From contig CASECK010000172.1 in the NCBI GenBank assembly GCA_949286295.1, forward strand, positions 1-8,745: a stretch of DNA of 8,745 bases, read 5' to 3'. How positions within the stretch are numbered: the stretch's first letter is position 1; every line of letters starts with the position of its first letter. The notes beneath the pieces are model-generated. The model did no database searches. It was given only the letters and a program-made list of their open reading frames with translations, and was not told the DNA's origin. Origin of the DNA: an uncultured bacterium. GTDB taxonomy: Bacteria; Bacillota; Clostridia; Oscillospirales; Oscillospiraceae. Shown here piece after piece: positions 1-6,930 of the stretch. Both the position numbers and the translations under genes were made by a program.

Positions 1-53
1 CAGGAGAAAACACAAGGACAAGTAGCTCCCGTCCCGGTCCGGAAGAATCAAGC

Positions 54-72
54 CCGCCGGAAAAGCCGGCGG
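54..72. repeat. Second GC hairpin downstream of engB
   Basis: CCGCCGG (54-60) and CCGGCGG (66-72) form a 7-bp stem with loop AAAAG. On the minus strand it is followed by GCTTGATTCTT, moderately U-rich. It could be a back-up terminator, or simply part of an unrelated intergenic sequence. Positions 1-96 hold no gene that I can support. Confidence 0.35.
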
Positions 73-96
73 CCGCCTGTGGCGCCGCCAACTTAG

Positions 97-129
97 AAGT
101 CCCGGCCTTCCGATGGAAGGCCGGGACTT
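97..129 (-). terminator. Terminator-like hairpin downstream of engB
   Basis: A perfect 15-bp stem (AAGTCCCGGCCTTCC 97-111 with GGAAGGCCGGGACTT 115-129) closes on a three-base loop. It starts three bases beyond the engB stop. The minus-strand 3' side continues TTCTAAGTT, a poor U-tract, and the plus-strand side ends in TTT. It probably ends the engB transcript and might act on both strands. Function is inferred from position and stem strength. Confidence 0.65.
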
Positions 130-132
130 TCC

Positions 133-726
133 TCAGCACCCAACGCGGGCAAGAATGGCCTGGAGCAGCTCCTCCCGGCCGGTCCCCTTCTGGGCGGAGA
201 AGGGAATGAGCAGCGTATCTTCCCCCAGCTCCAAGGTCTCCCGAATACGCTGGAGGTTTGGCTCCACTTCGCTCTTTTTCAGCTTGTCCAGCTTGTTGGC
301 CACCACGATTAGGGGGCAGCCGGTATCCCGGAACCACCGGGCCATGGTGCCGTCGTCCGCGGTGGGTTTGTGCCGGGCGTCCACAATCATGACCCCCAGG
401 GTGAGCAGGGCGGGCCGGGCGAAATAGTCCTCCATCAGCCTGCCCCAGCGGTCCCGCTCAGCCTTGGACACCCGGGCATAGCCATAGCCGGGCAAATCCA
501 CCAGGTAAAAGGTCTTGTCGATTTGAAAATAGTTGATGTGAACGGTCTTGCCCGGCGCGGCCCCCACCCGGGCAAAATTTTTCCGGTTGAGCAGGCGGTT
601 GATGACAGAGGACTTGCCCACGTTGGAGCGGCCGGCGAAGGCCACCTGGGGCAGGCCGTCCTGCAAAAAATTCCGGGGTGAGACGGCGGAGAGCACAAAT
701 TCCGCGTTTTGTACCTTGACGGACAT
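133..726 (-). CDS. engB: EngB/YsxC, ribosome biogenesis GTP-binding protein
   Basis: Small essential TrmE-Era-EngA-EngB family GTPase that takes part in late assembly of the 50S ribosomal subunit. The 197 residues match the usual size and show all G motifs: G1 GRSNVGKSS (32-40), G2 threonine T61 in PGKT, G3 DLPG (77-80), G4 NKLD (144-147) and G5 SA (177-178). The start is set by an AAGGAGG site (732-738) that overlaps the lon stop codon, implying translational coupling. The pairing with lon matches the lonA-ysxC order known from Bacillus. It looks like the last gene of the clpP-clpX-lon-engB unit, because hairpins follow directly. Confidence 0.97.
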   Translation of the reverse strand: MSVKVQNAEFVLSAVSPRNFLQDGLPQVAFAGRSNVGKSSVINRLLNRKNFARVGAAPGKTVHINYFQIDKTFYLVDLPGYGYARVSKAERDRWGRLMEDYFARPALLTLGVMIVDARHKPTADDGTMARWFRDTGCPLIVVANKLDKLKKSEVEPNLQRIRETLELGEDTLLIPFSAQKGTGREELLQAILARVGC

Positions 727-736
727 GGCCTCCTCC

Positions 737-3175
737 TTACTGCCGGGGGCGGGGGTCCGGCCGGTCCTTCTGCGGGGCGGGCAGGTCCATCAGACCCTCC
801 CGCCTGTCCTTCCGCGTCCGGGGCAGCCGCACCACCTCCGCCGGCTCGTTCAGCGCGGCGGAGAGCACCTGGTCGGCCCGCTCCACCAACACAAACTGGA
901 GCGCCCGGCGCACCGTCTGGTCAATCTCCTCCAGGTCCTTGGCGTTGGCGGCGGGAAGGATGACGGTCTTGATTCCGTTGCGGAAGGCGGCCATGGTCTT
1001 TTCCTTCAGCCCGCCGATGGGCAGCACCCGGCCCCGGAGGGTGACCTCACCGGTCATGGCGATTCCCCGGCGCACAGAGCAGCCGGTGAGGGCGGAGACC
1101 ATGGCGGTGGTGATGGCAATGCCGGCGGAGGGGCCGTCCTTGGGGACCGCGCCCTCGGGGAAGTGGACATGGATGTCCTTCTCCTTATAAAACTCCGCCG
1201 GGAGATTCAGCCGCTCGGCCTGGCTGCGGATGAAGCTGAGGGCCGCGTGGGCGGACTCCTTCATCACCTCGCCCAGGTTGCCGGTCAGCTCCACCCGGCC
1301 GGTGCCGGGGACCACGTTGACCTCCACCTCCAGCAGCTCGCCCCCGACCGAGGTCCAGGCCAGGCCGTTGACCACGCCTACCCGCTCCTCCAGCGCCTGC
1401 CGCTCCGGGTAATACCGGGGCACACCCAGGAACTGTTCCAGCTCTTTTTCTGTCACGCGGATAGACTTTACACCCTCTGACACCACCTGCATGGCGGCTT
1501 TGCGGCAGATGGCGGCCAGCTGCCGCTCCAGCACCCGCACGCCGGACTCCCGGGTGTAGGCCGAGATAATCTCCCGCAGGGCGCCGTCGGAAATTTTCAG
1601 GCGCGCGCGCTCCAGGCCGTGCCGCTTGAGCTGCTTGGGAATCAAGTGCCGCTTGGCAATCTGCACCTTCTCCTCGTCGGTGTAGCTGCCCAGCTCGATG
1701 ACCTCCATCCGGTCCAGCAGGGGGCGGGGAATGGTATCCAGGGTGTTGGCGGTGGTGACAAACAGGACCTCCGACAGGTCGAAGGGCAGCTCCAAGAAAT
1801 TATCCCGGAAGGAGGCGTTCTGCTCGCCGTCCAGCACCTCCAGCAGGGCCGAGGCCGGGTCTCCCCGGTGGTCGTGGCCCAGCTTGTCAATCTCGTCCAG
1901 CAGCAGCAGGGGGTTGCGGCTGCCAGACTGATTGATGGCAGTGATGATGCGCCCGGGCATGGCGCCCACATAGGTCTTGCGGTGGCCCCGAATCTCCGCC
2001 TCGTCGCTGACGCCGCCCAGGGACAGGCGGGCCAGCTTCCGGCCCATGGCCCGGGCCATGGACATGGCGATGGAGGTCTTGCCCACGCCGGGAGGCCCCA
2101 CCAGGCAGAGCACCTGCCCCTTCAGCTCAGGGGCAAGCTGCTTGACCGCCACAAACTCCAACAGGCGCTGCTTGACCTTCTCCAGGCCGTAGTGGTCCCG
2201 GTCCAGGGCCCTGCGGACGGCGGAGACGCTGAGCTTCTCCCGGGTGGTGACCTCCCAGGGCAGCTCCAGGCACACATCCAGATAGTTGCGCAGCACCGCC
2301 CCCTCGGAAGAACCATAGGGCTGCTTGGCCAGCCGCCCCAGCTCCTTGTTCAGCTTCTCCCGGACCAAGCCGGGCAGCTTGGCCTGGGCAATCTTCTGCC
2401 GGTACTCCTCTACCTCGCCGGCATCCTCGCCCTCCCCAAGCTCGTTCTGAATGGCCTTCATCTGCTCCCGCAGGAAGTAGTCCCGCTGGTGGCCGGCCAT
2501 CTGCTCCCGGGCCTTGTTCTGCATCTGGTTGTCCAGGGAGAGCACTTCCACCTCCCGCTCCAGCAGGCGGTGGAGCTTCTCTAAGCGCCGCACCGGGCGC
2601 AGTTCCTCCAGGATGGCCTGCTTGTCGCTGTTGCGCATGGGGATATTTTGGGCGATATAGTCGGCGATATGCCCCGGGTCCTGGCTGCCCAACACATGAA
2701 TCACCAGGTCGGGAGACAGCTTGGAGGCCAGCTCGGCATACTGCTGGAACAGCTCGTAGGTGGCGCGCATCAGGGCCTCTGTCCTGGCGGAGCTTCTGGC
2801 CGGGGAAGTCTGGGCGGGAAGCTCCTGCACCTCCGCCTCCAGATTGGGCTGGGTACGCAGCAGCTGAATCAGCCGGCCCCTGTCCTGCCCCTCCACCATC
2901 ACTCGGACGTTGTCCCCCGGCATACGGAGAATCTGGCGGATGTTGGCGATGGTGCCGATTTGATAGAGGTCCTCCTTTTCAGGTTCCTCCTGGGCAATAT
3001 CCTTCTGGCCCACCAAAAAGATGGAGCTGCCCGCCTCCATGGCGGACTCCAGGGCCTTGATGGAGATCTCCCGGGAGACCTCAAAGTGGATGAGCACATT
3101 GGGGAACACCGTCAGTCCCCGCAGGGCGATGACGGGCATGGTTGCGGTATGGAGAATATCCCATTGTTTTTTCAT
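737..3175 (-). CDS. lon: Lon protease (LonA-type, ATP-dependent)
   Basis: Homohexameric AAA+ serine protease that degrades misfolded and regulatory proteins. The 812 residues follow the LonA layout. An N-terminal substrate domain (about 10-205, beginning with MPVIALRGLTVFPNV) leads into a coiled-coil-like helical region (about 205-350). The ATPase has Walker A GPPGVGKT (360-367) and Walker B LLLLDEID (423-430). The C-terminal protease domain (about 595-775) holds catalytic S683 in PKDGPSAG and K726 in GGLKEK. It is longer than the common 775-785, mainly from a basic, proline-rich tail after about residue 777. There are no membrane segments, so this is not LonB. An AAGGAAG Shine-Dalgarno-like site precedes the ATG. 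engB follows ten bases after the stop, with its ribosome binding site overlapping the lon stop. Confidence 0.97.
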   Translation of the reverse strand: MKKQWDILHTATMPVIALRGLTVFPNVLIHFEVSREISIKALESAMEAGSSIFLVGQKDIAQEEPEKEDLYQIGTIANIRQILRMPGDNVRVMVEGQDRGRLIQLLRTQPNLEAEVQELPAQTSPARSSARTEALMRATYELFQQYAELASKLSPDLVIHVLGSQDPGHIADYIAQNIPMRNSDKQAILEELRPVRRLEKLHRLLEREVEVLSLDNQMQNKAREQMAGHQRDYFLREQMKAIQNELGEGEDAGEVEEYRQKIAQAKLPGLVREKLNKELGRLAKQPYGSSEGAVLRNYLDVCLELPWEVTTREKLSVSAVRRALDRDHYGLEKVKQRLLEFVAVKQLAPELKGQVLCLVGPPGVGKTSIAMSMARAMGRKLARLSLGGVSDEAEIRGHRKTYVGAMPGRIITAINQSGSRNPLLLLDEIDKLGHDHRGDPASALLEVLDGEQNASFRDNFLELPFDLSEVLFVTTANTLDTIPRPLLDRMEVIELGSYTDEEKVQIAKRHLIPKQLKRHGLERARLKISDGALREIISAYTRESGVRVLERQLAAICRKAAMQVVSEGVKSIRVTEKELEQFLGVPRYYPERQALEERVGVVNGLAWTSVGGELLEVEVNVVPGTGRVELTGNLGEVMKESAHAALSFIRSQAERLNLPAEFYKEKDIHVHFPEGAVPKDGPSAGIAITTAMVSALTGCSVRRGIAMTGEVTLRGRVLPIGGLKEKTMAAFRNGIKTVILPAANAKDLEEIDQTVRRALQFVLVERADQVLSAALNEPAEVVRLPRTRKDRREGLMDLPAPQKDRPDPRPRQ

Positions 3176-3209
3176 GACGCTTCACTTCCTTTCCAGGGGA
3201 TAAGGGAAA

Positions 3210-3248
3210 ACGCCCCGGTCCCGCCATGGAGGTGAGACTGCGGGGCGT
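3210..3248 (-). terminator. Possible partial Rho-independent terminator between clpX and lon
   Basis: On the minus strand, ACGCCCCG (3241-3248) pairs with CGGGGCGT (3210-3217), giving an 8-bp GC stem. A U-run of three to four then leads into CCCUUAUCC. The loop is long (23 bases). The weak U-tract and long loop suggest partial termination, which would lower lon and engB expression relative to clpP-clpX. No convincing promoter was found between this hairpin and the lon start, so readthrough or a promoter inside clpX would be needed. Confidence 0.5.
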
Positions 3249-3270
3249 CTGACAGGCCGCCTGCCGTCAG
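3249..3270 (-). repeat. Small bulged hairpin over the clpX stop codon
   Basis: CTGA (3249-3252) pairs with TCAG (3267-3270) and CAGG (3253-3256) with CCTG (3260-3263). The loop is three bases and there is a three-base bulge. It includes the clpX TGA and directly abuts the larger hairpin at 3210-3248. A folding or mRNA-processing role is possible but not shown. Confidence 0.4.
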
Positions 3271-4577
3271 CTGGCGCTGGCCGGCCGCTCCATCTGGACG
3301 GTGGCCCGGCCCAGTCTGGGCCGCTGGCTGCGTCCGGGGTCGCGGGTCAGCTGGGGCTCAGCCCCATGCCTGACGCAGGCGTCGGTGATGGAGACCTTGA
3401 TGATGGTGGGGTCGGAGGGCACGTCGTACATGACCTTGTTCATGACCTCCTCCAGCACGGCCCGCAGGCCCCGGGCGCCGATGCCCCGCTCCACCGCCAA
3501 ATCGGCCACGGCCTCCAGGGCCTCCCGGGTGAAGTCCAGCTCCACCTGGTCGTACTCCATCAGCTTCTGGTACTGCTTGACCAGGGCGTTCTTGGGCTCG
3601 GTCAGAATACGCACCATCTGCTCTCTGTCCAGGGACTCCAGGGTGGTAACCACGGGCATACGGCCCACCAGCTCGGGGATGATGCCGAATTTCAGCAGGT
3701 CCTGGGGCTGAATCTCCGCCATCAGCTGGCCCACGTTGCGCTCCTTCCGGCTTTGAATCTCCGCTCCGAAGCCCAGAGAGCGCTTATCCAGACGGTTTTC
3801 GATAATCTTGTCGATGCCATCAAAGGCTCCGCCGCAGATAAACAGGATGTTCTTGGTGTCGATTTGGATAAACTCCTGGTGGGGGTGCTTGCGCCCTCCC
3901 TGGGGGGGCACATTGGCCACGGTCCCCTCCAAAATCTTCAGCAGCGCCTGCTGCACACCCTCGCCGGACACGTCCCGGGTGATGGAGGTATTCTCGCTCT
4001 TCCGGGCGATTTTGTCCATCTCGTCAATATAGATGATGCCCCGCTGGGCCAGCTCGATGTCGTAGTCGGCGGCCTGGACCAGCCGCAGCAGGATATTCTC
4101 CACGTCGTCGCCCACATAGCCGGCCTCGGTGAGGGTGGTGGCGTCGGCGATGGCGAAGGGCACCTTCAGCACCCGGGCCAAGGTCTGGGCGAAGAGAGTC
4201 TTGCCGCAGCCGGTGGGACCCATGAGCAGGATGTTGCTCTTTTGCAGCTCCACGTCCTCCGCCCCGCCGAAGTAGATGCGCTTATAGTGGTTGTACACCG
4301 CCACGGAGAGGGCCATCTTCGCCTTCTCCTGGCCGATGATATACTGGTCCAGGACGGCATGAATCTCCCTGGGGGTGGGGATGACGTCGGGGATGGCCGT
4401 CACGTCCATGCCGCCTCTGTCCTCCAGCAGCAGGCCCTCCTCGCCCATGGCCTCCATACAGAGGTTGACACACTCATCGCAGATAAATACGCCCGGACCG
4501 GCAATCATCCGCTTGACCTGGTCCTGGTGCTTGCCGCAGAAAGAGCAGCGGATGCTCTTGTCGTCATTTCTTGCCAT
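3267..4577 (-). CDS. clpX: ClpX, ATPase subunit of ClpXP protease
   Basis: AAA+ unfoldase that recognises substrates and threads them into ClpP. The 436 residues contain a zinc-binding dimerisation domain with C11, C14, C33 and C36. They also contain Walker A GPTGCGKT (120-127), pore loop GYVG (153-156), Walker B IIYIDEMDK (181-189), the RKH pore loop (229-231) and sensor-2 GARG (367-370). The LGF at 268-270 is the equivalent of the IGF loop that docks on ClpP, so a working ClpXP pair is expected. A GAGGTG site (4583-4588) precedes the ATG. From about residue 405 the C-terminus is a basic, proline- and serine-containing tail, slightly longer than the usual 420-424-residue family length; its role is unknown. 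Hairpins follow the stop. Confidence 0.98.
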   Translation of the reverse strand: MARNDDKSIRCSFCGKHQDQVKRMIAGPGVFICDECVNLCMEAMGEEGLLLEDRGGMDVTAIPDVIPTPREIHAVLDQYIIGQEKAKMALSVAVYNHYKRIYFGGAEDVELQKSNILLMGPTGCGKTLFAQTLARVLKVPFAIADATTLTEAGYVGDDVENILLRLVQAADYDIELAQRGIIYIDEMDKIARKSENTSITRDVSGEGVQQALLKILEGTVANVPPQGGRKHPHQEFIQIDTKNILFICGGAFDGIDKIIENRLDKRSLGFGAEIQSRKERNVGQLMAEIQPQDLLKFGIIPELVGRMPVVTTLESLDREQMVRILTEPKNALVKQYQKLMEYDQVELDFTREALEAVADLAVERGIGARGLRAVLEEVMNKVMYDVPSDPTIIKVSITDACVRHGAEPQLTRDPGRSQRPRLGRATVQMERPASAS

Positions 4578-4611
4578 TGATACACCTCATTACAAAACAG
4601 GGGACCACCCC

Positions 4612-5193
4612 TCAGCGCTTCTCAATCACCTTGTCAATCAGCCCGTACTCCACGGCCTCCTGGGCGGTCATGAAGTTATCCCGCTCGCAGTCGGCGGTGA
4701 CCTGCTCCACGCTCCGGCCGGTATTCTCCGCCAGGATGCGGTTCATCCGGCCCTTGATGACCTCCAGCCGCCGCAGGTGGATGGCCATATCGGTAATCTG
4801 GCCCTGGGTGCCGGCAGAGGGCTGGTGAATCATAATCTCCGCATTGGGCAGGGCCAAGCGCTTTCCCTTGGCGCCGGCGGAGAGCAGGAAGGCGCCCATG
4901 GAGGCGGCCATACCGATGCAGATGGTGGACACATCGCACTTGACATACTGCATGGTGTCGTAGATGGCCATGCCCGCGGTGACTGAGCCGCCGGGGCTGT
5001 TGATATAGAACTGGATGTCCTTATCCGGGTCCTGGGCCTCCAGATACAGCAGCTGGGCCACCACCAGAGAGGCGGTGGTGTCGTTGACCTCCTCGGACAG
5101 CATGATGATGCGGTCGTTGAGCAGGCGGGAGAAAATATCGTAGGAGCGCTCGCCCCGGTTGGTCTGCTCTACTACATAGGGAACCAAACTCAT
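4612..5193 (-). CDS. clpP: ATP-dependent Clp protease proteolytic subunit
   Basis: Serine peptidase that forms the double-heptamer barrel fed by ClpX or other Clp ATPases. The 193-residue length is normal for the family. The catalytic triad is visible: S98 in GMAASMGA, H123 in EIMIHQPS, and D172 in CERDNF. The handle and oxyanion region FYINSPGGSVTAGMAIYDTM is intact. The protein begins MSLVPYVVEQTNRGERSYDI, a typical short N-terminus that in other species is processed to form the axial loop. The ATG is set by AAGGAG six bases upstream. It is first in the unit driven by the CIRCE-controlled promoter, and clpX follows after 34 bases, so enzyme and unfoldase are made together. Confidence 0.98.
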   Translation of the reverse strand: MSLVPYVVEQTNRGERSYDIFSRLLNDRIIMLSEEVNDTTASLVVAQLLYLEAQDPDKDIQFYINSPGGSVTAGMAIYDTMQYVKCDVSTICIGMAASMGAFLLSAGAKGKRLALPNAEIMIHQPSAGTQGQITDMAIHLRRLEVIKGRMNRILAENTGRSVEQVTADCERDNFMTAQEAVEYGLIDKVIEKR

Positions 5194-5219
5194 AATGAAC
5201 TCCTTCTTTCAGGCGGGAC

Positions 5220-5260
5220 GCCGGAACAGGTCCTTTGGATGGGTGCTCCCATCCCCCGGC
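5220..5260 (-). other. Structured clpP 5' leader (nested hairpin)
   Basis: A 7-bp stem (GGATGGG 5237-5243 with CCCATCC 5248-5254) closes on four bases, inside a possible outer 5-bp stem (GCCGG 5220-5224 with CCGGC 5256-5260). It lies between the CIRCE element and the clpP ribosome binding site (AAGGAG on the minus strand, 5200-5205), leaving the latter unpaired. The region is G-rich on the mRNA strand. No known riboswitch class was recognised, and any regulatory role is inference. Confidence 0.4.
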
Positions 5261-5289
5261 CTCCCCTTCGAACGTCGATTTCCGTCAGA

Positions 5290-5316
5290 TTAGCACTCTG
5301 GTTACAGGAGTGCCAA
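5290..5316. promoter_or_regulatory. CIRCE element, HrcA repressor operator upstream of clpP
   Basis: TTAGCACTC (5290-5298), a 9-base spacer, then GAGTGCCAA (5308-5316) on the plus strand. The CIRCE consensus is TTAGCACTC-N9-GAGTGCTAA, so this matches 17 of 18 positions with the exact spacer length; the one mismatch is C5314. It begins about seven bases downstream of the predicted clpP transcription start, a usual place for HrcA to block transcription. In the family, HrcA represses until heat or unfolded protein titrates GroEL. The hrcA gene itself is not in this window. Confidence 0.93.
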
Positions 5317-5329
5317 CCTTCCGGTATGA

Positions 5330-5358
5330 ATAATAACCGTTTTCCGTAAAAAAATCAA
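5330..5358 (-). promoter_or_regulatory. Predicted sigma-A promoter for clpP-clpX-lon-engB
   Basis: On the minus strand, -35 TTGATT (5353-5358) and -10 TATTAT (5330-5335) are separated by exactly 17 bases. They match the consensus at 4/6 and 5/6 positions. The spacer holds a T-run. Transcription should start near 5323, a few bases before the CIRCE operator. This gives a leader of about 130 bases before the clpP ATG. Confidence 0.8.
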
Positions 5359-5430
5359 CCCCTCCGGCGCAAAATCCCGGGGGCAGGGAAAATGTTTACG
5401 TCCTGTTCACAATCCGTAAATACGCACACG

Positions 5431-5456
5431 CCCGGGGCGGCAAGAGCCGCCCCGGG
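5431..5456 (-). terminator. Strong GC hairpin after tig, probable terminator
   Basis: A perfect 11-bp GC stem (CCCGGGGCGGC at 5431-5441 with GCCGCCCCGGG at 5446-5456) closes on a four-base loop. It begins about eight bases beyond the tig stop. On the minus strand it is followed by CGTGTGCGTATTTACGG, which lacks a clear U-run. Termination may therefore be partial or need assistance, and the hairpin may also stabilise the tig mRNA 3' end. Placement between tig and the clpP promoter supports a terminator role. Confidence 0.6.
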
Positions 5457-5464
5457 TCGTACGC

Positions 5465-6859
5465 TCATTCCCCGGCAGTCTCGTCGGTCTTCTTCTTGCG
5501 GGTGCGCTTGGGCTTTTCAGCGGGCTGCTCCTCCTTGTCCGCCTGCTCCGCCTTGCTGTCTTTCTTGGGGGCGGCCTTCTTCTTGGCCTTGCCCACCTTG
5601 GCGCTGTCCAGCACCAGCTTGCTGGCCTTGCGCAGCAGCAGGTCGCGCTTCAGGTCCTCCGCGGGGACGGCGGCCTTAATCTGCTCGGCCTTCATGCCGT
5701 ACTGTCCGGCCAGCCGGTCCACCTCGGCCTCGTACTCCCCGTCGCTGACCTCCAGCGCCTCGGTCTTGGCCACGGCGGTCAGGGCCAGCTCCATCTGCAC
5801 CTGCCGCAGGGCGGTGGGACGGGCGGAGGCCCGGACCATATCGGCGTTCATGCCCATCATCTTCTGATACTCGTCCATGGAGATGCCCTGGCCCTGCAGG
5901 CGCATGGCGTAGTCGTCCATCAGCCGGTCCAGCTGGGACTCCACCATGCCGTCGGGGATGTCGCACTCCATGTTGGCCACCAGCTGCTCCATGACCTGAT
6001 TTTCAAAGTCGCTCTGGGCCTGCTGCTCCCGGCGCTGGGTGAGCTTCTCTCCCAGGTCCTTGCGGAAGTCGGCCAGGGTCTCGAACTCGGACACGTCCTT
6101 GGCAAACTCGTCGTCCACCTCGGGGGCCTTGTGCTCCTTGACCTCGTTGACCTTCACATGGAACACCACCGCCTTGCCGGCCAGCTCCTTGTGGTAGTCC
6201 TGGGGGAAGGTGATGTCGATATCCTTCTCCTCGCCGGCCTTCATGCCGACAATCTGCTCCTCAAAGCCGGGGACGAAGGTCCCGGAGCCCAGGCGCAGGT
6301 CGTAGTTCTCGCCCTTGCCTCCCTCGAAGGGGGTGCCGTTGTCAAAGCCCTCAAAGTCGATGACGGCGGTGTCCCCCTTCTTGGCCTTGCGCTTGACGCT
6401 GACCAGGCGGGTGGCCCGCTCCACGTAGGGCTTCATCTCCTCGTCGATGTCCTTTTCGGTGACCTTGACCTCGCCCTTGGGGGCGGTCAGCCCCTTGTAC
6501 TGGCCCAGCTTGGCCTCGGGCCGCACGGAGACCAGGGCTTTGAAGGTAAAGCCCTCTTTTCCCACGTCCACAATCTCCATCTTGGGGTGGCCCACGTCGT
6601 CCAGCCCCTGCTCCTTGACAGCCTGCTCGTAGGCGGCGGGATAGACCTCGTTGATAGCCTGCTCATAGAACACGCCGGAACCGTACATCCCCTCAATAAT
6701 CTTCCGGGGGGCCTTGCCCTTGCGGAAGCCGGGGACATTGATGCTGCCGCGGCTGCTCAGATAAGCCTTCTGAACGGCGGCCTCAAACTGCCCGGCGTCG
6801 ATCTGGATGGTCAGCTCGACGGTGCTCTTCTCTTTCTTCTCTACGTTGGTGACCTTCAT
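5465..6859 (-). CDS. tig: Trigger factor, ribosome-associated chaperone and prolyl isomerase
   Basis: First chaperone to meet nascent chains at the ribosomal exit tunnel. The 464-residue protein shows the three-domain layout. The N-terminal ribosome-binding domain (about 1-115) carries the signature loop GFRKGKAPRK (44-53), the ribosome L23 contact. An FKBP-type PPIase domain (about 160-243) includes TAVIDFEGF and LGSGTFVPGFEEQIVGMKAGE. A helical C-terminal chaperone domain spans about 244-420. Family members are usually about 425-435 residues. The excess is a lysine-rich, alternating-charge tail from about 422 (KAKKKAAPKK, then acidic EQADKEEQ, then KRTRKKK). The start is supported by an AGGAGG site and the canonical MKV opening. 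The gene has its own predicted promoter and is followed by a strong hairpin, so it may be a separate unit from clpP. Confidence 0.97.
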   Translation of the reverse strand: MKVTNVEKKEKSTVELTIQIDAGQFEAAVQKAYLSSRGSINVPGFRKGKAPRKIIEGMYGSGVFYEQAINEVYPAAYEQAVKEQGLDDVGHPKMEIVDVGKEGFTFKALVSVRPEAKLGQYKGLTAPKGEVKVTEKDIDEEMKPYVERATRLVSVKRKAKKGDTAVIDFEGFDNGTPFEGGKGENYDLRLGSGTFVPGFEEQIVGMKAGEEKDIDITFPQDYHKELAGKAVVFHVKVNEVKEHKAPEVDDEFAKDVSEFETLADFRKDLGEKLTQRREQQAQSDFENQVMEQLVANMECDIPDGMVESQLDRLMDDYAMRLQGQGISMDEYQKMMGMNADMVRASARPTALRQVQMELALTAVAKTEALEVSDGEYEAEVDRLAGQYGMKAEQIKAAVPAEDLKRDLLLRKASKLVLDSAKVGKAKKKAAPKKDSKAEQADKEEQPAEKPKRTRKKKTDETAGE

Positions 6860-6930
6860 ACTGTCAACTTCCTCCTGTGGTCCGCCGCCGCATGGGAGCG
6901 AACAGGGGACCTTTTTACTTACGCCACGAT

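Noticed and set aside
3366..4580. A 404-codon open frame on the plus strand opposite clpX, and similar long plus-strand frames opposite lon and tig
   Set aside because: They lie exactly opposite strong conserved genes. They translate to His/Leu/Gly-rich sequence without motifs and result from high GC at codon third positions.
5194..5464. CtsR operator upstream of clpP
   Set aside because: No tandem GGTCAAA-type heptanucleotide repeat was seen; the only clear operator is CIRCE.
6879..6911. Hairpin in the tig leader (GGTCC 6879-6883 with GGACC 6907-6911)
   Set aside because: Only a 5-bp stem with a 23-base loop and no second supporting stem; expected by chance in GC-rich DNA.
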